Origin: Paenibacillus_F chitinolyticus_A
Lineage (GTDB): Bacteria; Bacillota; Bacilli; Paenibacillales; NBRC-103111
Assembly: GCF_045038035.1 (NCBI RefSeq)
Contig: NZ_CP173427.1
Location: forward strand, 2,728,001-2,792,000
Length of the DNA: 64,000 bases
Direction of reading: 5' to 3'
The position numbers were made by a program, and so were the translations under genes. A model generated the notes under the pieces. The model saw only the letters and a program-made list of their open reading frames with translations, was not told the DNA's origin and ran no database searches. Below, piece by piece: positions 60,613-64,000 of this stretch (positions are counted from its first letter, which is position 1; every line of letters starts with the position of its first letter).

Positions 60613-61287
60613 ATGCCTACTATACTGGTTGCGGATGACGATGCGAACATTCGTGAACTCGTCTGTTTGTTTCTACGCAACGACGGATTCGCAACAGCGG
60701 AAGCGGCGGACGGCAAGGAAGCACTGGCTGTCTATGCCTCGACGCACATTGATCTTGTCGTGCTCGATATTATGATGCCGATTATGGATGGCTGGACGTT
60801 ATGCAAGGAACTCCGAAGAGCTAATCCTGATCTTCCGCTGCTTATGCTGACTGCGAGAGGCGAAACCTGGGAGAAAGTAAAAGGGTTCGAACTCGGGACG
60901 GACGATTATTTGACGAAACCATTCGATCCGCTAGAATTGACGGTTCGTGTTAAGGCATTATTGAAACGATCTCGGAATGGCTCCATGCAGACAATTCAGA
61001 TCGGCAGCGTCATCCTTGATCGGCAGACCTATAAGGTAATGAGAGGGACGGAGTCGCGTACATTGCCGCTCAAGGAATTTGAATTGCTGTATAAGCTTGC
61101 CGGGACACCCGGACAAGTCTATACGCGCGGCCAGTTGATCGATCAAATTTGGGGGATCGATTACGCCGGAGATGATCGAACGATAGACGTGCATATTAAA
61201 CGCCTGCGCGAACGATTCGCGACTACACCCGATTTTCGTATCGAAACGGTGCGTGGTCTGGGCTACCGGCTTGAGGTCTGCGAATGA
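60613..61287 (+). CDS. Response regulator, OmpR/PhoB family
   Basis: A 224-residue regulator: receiver (phospho-Asp in VLDIMMPIMDG, Lys in DYLTKPF) and winged helix (TIDVHIKRLRERF, GLGYRLE). ATG at 60613 follows AGAGGG. The kinase gene starts within its last codons (ATGA overlap). The sequence has some likeness to HssR, the heme-responsive regulator, but the hrtAB efflux genes expected with HssR are absent, so I do not use that name. Confidence 0.9.
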   Translation: MPTILVADDDANIRELVCLFLRNDGFATAEAADGKEALAVYASTHIDLVVLDIMMPIMDGWTLCKELRRANPDLPLLMLTARGETWEKVKGFELGTDDYLTKPFDPLELTVRVKALLKRSRNGSMQTIQIGSVILDRQTYKVMRGTESRTLPLKEFELLYKLAGTPGQVYTRGQLIDQIWGIDYAGDDRTIDVHIKRLRERFATTPDFRIETVRGLGYRLEVCE

Positions 61288-62651
61288 TCAGATCCTTATA
61301 TATACGTGTTGTCCTGACATTTCTAGTCAGCGTCATCGCAGGCACGGTCATTGCTTTTTTTGTGTCAACTTGGATATTCGAAGAAAAATTTAGCGAAAAC
61401 GCGCAAACCAACTTACGTAACTTTGGCCAAGACATCGTCCGGATCTACAAGACCCTTCCGTTACGTGAAGCAGATTCGTTCGTAAGTGAAATGAAGCAGC
61501 TGGATTCCTATCATATTCGAATTTATGAAGCAACGGGGCAGTTCCAATCTTACGGTAAACTTAACGGACACAAACCTGCTACGGTGACGATGGAGCAGCT
61601 TAAGAAAGTCATCGATGGAGGCGTTGTTCAAGACACGCCGAACGGTATTGCTATAGTCCTCTTAGGGCTGCCGCTGCAAACGGAAACGGGAACGAAAGCG
61701 ATGTTTTTGGAAACGATCACTCCTCCTTCTGCCTCTTTTGTCGCCAAGTGGGGACTGATCTTTGCAATCTGTTCGTTGATTGCAGGAAGCTTATTGATTC
61801 TAGTTTCTTCTGTATTCCTGGTCAGACCGATCAAAAAGATGACCAAAGCGACCAGGCGTATTGCGGCTGGAGATTTCAACGTCAAACTGAATATTAAGCA
61901 AACGAGTGAGCTGGGTACGCTGGCTCGCAGCTTCGAAGACATGATGCACGATCTGCAGCAGCTTGAGCAGATGCGCAGGGAATTCGTATCGAATGTGTCG
62001 CACGAAGTACAATCACCGCTCACCTCGATATCCGGTTATGCTCAAGCACTTAAGCAAGTAAACCTCGCAGATCATGAACGAAGCCGTTATCTGGATATTA
62101 TTATCGCTGAAGCGAAGCGGATGTCCAAAATGAGCGATAGCTTGCTGAAGCTGAGTTTGCTTGAATCCCAGTCACAGCAACTTCGTTTAACCACACGTAG
62201 CCTTGATGAACAGATCAGACGGGTCATCGTGGCGCTCCAGCCGCAATGGACTGCTCGCAGGCTGCAGTTTGAGCTTGATTTGAAGACGCTTCAAGTAACG
62301 GCGGATCATGAGCTATTAAACCAGGTATGGACGAATATTATCGGCAATAGTATCAAATTTTCCGAGGATGGCGGGATGATTAACGTGAGCATTCAACACG
62401 ATATCAACAACGTGACCGTCCGAATATCCGACACCGGTATCGGCATACCCCTTGAGGACCAGAAGCGTATATTTGAGCGATTTTTCAAGGCTGATCGTTC
62501 CCACAGTCGCAAGGTTGATGGGAGTGGGATGGGACTTGCCATCGTTAAACAGATCGTATCGCTGCATCAAGGCGACATTCGAGTGGAAAGTGAGCTTGGT
62601 CAAGGAACGACCTTCATTGTCGCCTTGCCAATCTCTTCGCCTACAGATTAG
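61284..62651 (+). CDS. Sensor histidine kinase
   Basis: A 455-residue kinase: TM1 (about 8-28), an extracellular sensor of about 130 residues, TM2 (about 160-180), HAMP (about 180-235), H-box NVSHEVQSPLTSISGY (His), N-box WTNIIGNSIKFSE, and G-boxes DTGIGIP and GSGMGLAIV. After the His the sequence is EVQSP rather than the usual ELRTP. Translation is coupled to the response regulator by ATGA. A strong terminator follows, so the unit is two genes. Confidence 0.92.
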   Translation: MIRSLYIRVVLTFLVSVIAGTVIAFFVSTWIFEEKFSENAQTNLRNFGQDIVRIYKTLPLREADSFVSEMKQLDSYHIRIYEATGQFQSYGKLNGHKPATVTMEQLKKVIDGGVVQDTPNGIAIVLLGLPLQTETGTKAMFLETITPPSASFVAKWGLIFAICSLIAGSLLILVSSVFLVRPIKKMTKATRRIAAGDFNVKLNIKQTSELGTLARSFEDMMHDLQQLEQMRREFVSNVSHEVQSPLTSISGYAQALKQVNLADHERSRYLDIIIAEAKRMSKMSDSLLKLSLLESQSQQLRLTTRSLDEQIRRVIVALQPQWTARRLQFELDLKTLQVTADHELLNQVWTNIIGNSIKFSEDGGMINVSIQHDINNVTVRISDTGIGIPLEDQKRIFERFFKADRSHSRKVDGSGMGLAIVKQIVSLHQGDIRVESELGQGTTFIVALPISSPTD

Positions 62652-62695
62652 TTAGATTCATCGGGATCCATCGGATTTACTAAACCGCGTTCTCC

Positions 62696-62752
62696 ATGCC
62701 GAGGCCCACCACATGCAAACTTCCTTGTATGTGGTGGGCCTCGGCATTTTTT
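62696..62752 (+). terminator. Strong terminator after the second two-component system
   Basis: A perfect 19-bp stem (62696-62714 with 62729-62747), 14-base loop, and a T-run of six. Confidence 0.93.
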
Positions 62753-62783
62753 ACATGTTCATATTCAGTTCATATTGTCGTCA

Positions 62784-62867
62784 TGGGGAGTACATCTTTG
62801 TCGTTTATGATTGCCTAACGGCCCGTTAAAGCTGCCCAAAATAGAGATAACGACAGGAGAAGAGGCG
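62784..62867 (+). repeat. Upstream-region repeat, copy 1
   Basis: This segment (GGAGTACATCTT at about 62786-62799, GGCCCGTT at 62819-62827, a GCTGCC/GGCAGCC block and a GACAGGAGA ribosome site at 62852-62860) resembles 63916-63997 in order and spacing. It probably was the leader and start of a gene related to the one that begins at 63995. Confidence 0.5.
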
Positions 62868-63881
62868 AGTGAAATAAGCGAGGTAAAGAAAAAAGACTTG
62901 GACACAACAACAGGCAAAAAACCAGCTAGCACGATGAAAAAGTTGTTTCTCATTTTACTTAAAGTATTAGCAGCATTCGTTATAGCAATAGTCCTTTTTC
63001 TAGCCATTGTGTTTACAGTTAATATTATCAGCAGCAAATCAGAGGAAGGAAGAATAAAACCCTATGGTCAGTCCGTAACAGTAGATGGAAAAAATATGAA
63101 TGTTTTGATTCAAGGACAAGGCCAAGAAACAGTCGTGCTACTACCAGGTTTGGGAACAGGAACACCGGCACTTGATTTTAAGCCGCTAGTAGAAGAGTTA
63201 TCCCCTTTTTACAAAGTCGTAGTGGTTGAGCCTTTTGGTTATGGATTAAGTGATGGAACGGATAAGAAACGAAGCACCGAAAATATTGTAAGTGAAATTC
63301 ATGAAACTTTACAGAGTCTTAAAATTGACCGATATATTCTAATGGGGCACTCCATTGCGGGCATTTACGGACTAGATTATGTGAACAAATATGAACACGA
63401 AGTGAGTGCATTTGTCGGGATCGATAGCAGTGCTCCAAGGCAATACGGTGATAAGGTTGTTGAATCTCCAATACCATCTTCAGTAATTACACTACTCAAA
63501 AAATCAGGTTTAGCCAGATTGGTAATGAAACTAAGTGCTGACCCATTTGCTGCACTGCCCGTTGATGATGAAACGAAAGAACAAATGAGAATTCTTTCTT
63601 TCAAAAACTTTAGAAATCCCACCATTGTGAATGAAATAGAAAATAGGAATTCTAATTTTAAAGCGGCTGAAAATTTAACATTCCCCAAAAACCTTCCTGT
63701 TATTTTCTTTTTACAACCGGATAGTACAGGAATTGAAGGATGGTCAACACTACATGAAGAGCAAGTCAAAGATTCTGTACATGGAAAAGTGATGACATTT
63801 GAAGGAACACATTACTTACACCATACCAAATTCAAAGAAATCGCTGAAAACTTCAGGGCATTTATGGAAGGAATTAAATAA
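62811..63881 (+). CDS. Membrane-anchored alpha/beta hydrolase
   Basis: A hydrolase of up to 356 residues. After a charged N-terminus comes a hydrophobic segment (about 44-73: LFLILLKVLAAFVIAIVLFL, outline) that anchors it, followed by the alpha/beta-hydrolase domain with VLLPGLGTG, GHSIAG (nucleophile Ser), and GTHYLHH (His). The start is uncertain: TTG at 62811 opens the frame, while alignment with the duplicated upstream region at the right edge puts the ancestral start at the GCG codon 62865, and ATG 62934 would begin just before the anchor. The AT-rich composition differs from the neighbouring genes and suggests transfer from a low-GC Bacillales donor. Confidence 0.82.
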   Translation: MPNGPLKLPKIEITTGEEASEISEVKKKDLDTTTGKKPASTMKKLFLILLKVLAAFVIAIVLFLAIVFTVNIISSKSEEGRIKPYGQSVTVDGKNMNVLIQGQGQETVVLLPGLGTGTPALDFKPLVEELSPFYKVVVVEPFGYGLSDGTDKKRSTENIVSEIHETLQSLKIDRYILMGHSIAGIYGLDYVNKYEHEVSAFVGIDSSAPRQYGDKVVESPIPSSVITLLKKSGLARLVMKLSADPFAALPVDDETKEQMRILSFKNFRNPTIVNEIENRNSNFKAAENLTFPKNLPVIFFLQPDSTGIEGWSTLHEEQVKDSVHGKVMTFEGTHYLHHTKFKEIAENFRAFMEGIK

Positions 63882-63897
63882 GAAAGTTGTACAATTC

Positions 63898-63994
63898 GGA
63901 TTGTCTACACCGCATAAGGAGTACATCTTCGGTGTGTAAGCTATCCTTAGTGGCCCGTTTTGGCAGCCAGATAAACAGAGGAGGACAGGAGACG
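63898..63994 (+). repeat. Upstream-region repeat, copy 2
   Basis: Contains ATTGTC, GGAGTACATCTT, TGGCCCGTT, GGCAGCC, and GACAGGAGA in the same order as copy 1 upstream of the hydrolase, and leads into an ATGAGT start at 63995. Similarity is patchy, not exact, so the duplication is old or the two genes came from a tandem family. Confidence 0.5.
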
Positions 63995-64000
63995 ATGAGT
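63995..64000 (+). CDS. Start of a gene cut by the window edge
   Basis: ATGAGT begins 4 bases after a GGAGGACAGGAGA ribosome site. Only two codons are in view. The upstream region repeats that of the alpha/beta hydrolase, so a related hydrolase is a fair guess. Confidence 0.45.

Noticed and set aside
60613..62651. Naming the second two-component system HssRS
   Set aside because: Sequence likeness is moderate and the diagnostic hrtAB heme exporter genes are absent from the neighbourhood.
62812..62828. GCCTAAC near 62813, resembling an integron attC half-site
   Set aside because: There is no matching GTTRRRY partner at the right distance, no attC-like hairpin and no integrase; the word alone is too common.
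1..64000. CRISPR arrays, tRNA and rRNA genes, insertion sequences, phage attachment sites
   Set aside because: I looked for regular short repeats with spacers, tRNA cloverleaf ends and transposase or integrase motifs and found none I could support.

Overview
The window looks like chromosome from a low-to-mid GC, spore-forming Firmicute, most likely Paenibacillus or a close relative. I infer this from the strong AGGAGG-type ribosome sites, frequent GTG/TTG starts, a ytaF sporulation membrane gene, a DUF4179 anti-sigma operon, ROK and LacI sugar regulators, a chitin-type LPMO and a multi-gene sugar ABC cluster. I found no rRNA, tRNA, CRISPR array, insertion sequence or phage module. Most of the window is an accessory, detoxification-type landscape of small transcription units, each with its own regulator, separated by clear Rho-independent terminators and a few decayed gene fragments.

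Layout. 0-4 kb: a heterodimeric BmrC/BmrD-like ABC exporter (first subunit cut by the window edge) and an MFS transporter. 4-8 kb: an ECF42-type sigma factor locus (alpha/beta hydrolase, DGPF protein, sigma factor, second DGPF protein, DUF1801 protein). 8-13.5 kb: MBL hydrolase, DinB protein, a large two-module isoprenoid-synthase-fold protein, and a Bcr/CflA-type efflux pump. 13.7-22.7 kb: small protein, YtaF, HTH-DUF1232 protein, a ROK regulator with an MFS transporter, a HAD phosphatase, a TauE exporter with a possible leader peptide, a DUF1835 protein, and a spore-surface-like beta protein. 22.8-31 kb: Lrp regulator with EamA exporter, ArsR with SRPBCC protein, an unusual catalase, a P450 divergent from TetR, an isochorismatase-type hydrolase, an SDR. 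31-44.3 kb: HxlR fragment, VanZ, an ECF sigma/DUF4179 pair, MerR with a serine hydrolase, a second P450, an SDR, a nitroreductase fragment, an erythromycin-esterase-like gene, TetR, decayed sequence, a methyltransferase and a secreted AA10 LPMO. 44.6-64 kb: DUF2306 protein, a DJ-1/lipocalin-like fusion, a two-component system, nagA with a DeoR regulator, a LacI regulator divergent from a melREDCA-like ABC/GH4/PfkB/beta-helix cluster, two VOC genes (one truncated), a second two-component system, and an AT-rich lipase-like hydrolase whose upstream region is duplicated at the right edge.

The most interesting result is a compact regulon read directly from the DNA. Four intergenic sites share TGTCGATT, exactly 17 bp between TGTCGA and CGT, and then TTCGTYGT. 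They lie ahead of the 4.2 kb hydrolase, the first DGPF gene (which leads into the sigma gene), the second DGPF gene, and a VOC/PhnB-like gene 53 kb away. They agree with the promoter signature I recall for ECF42 sigma factors. Other points worth following are the 797-residue protein with two pairs of Asp-rich motifs at matching spacing, a catalase with His where the distal Asn is expected, helically phased direct repeats upstream of the DeoR and sugar-ABC operons, and clean operator palindromes in front of the ROK, ArsR, MerR and SDR genes.
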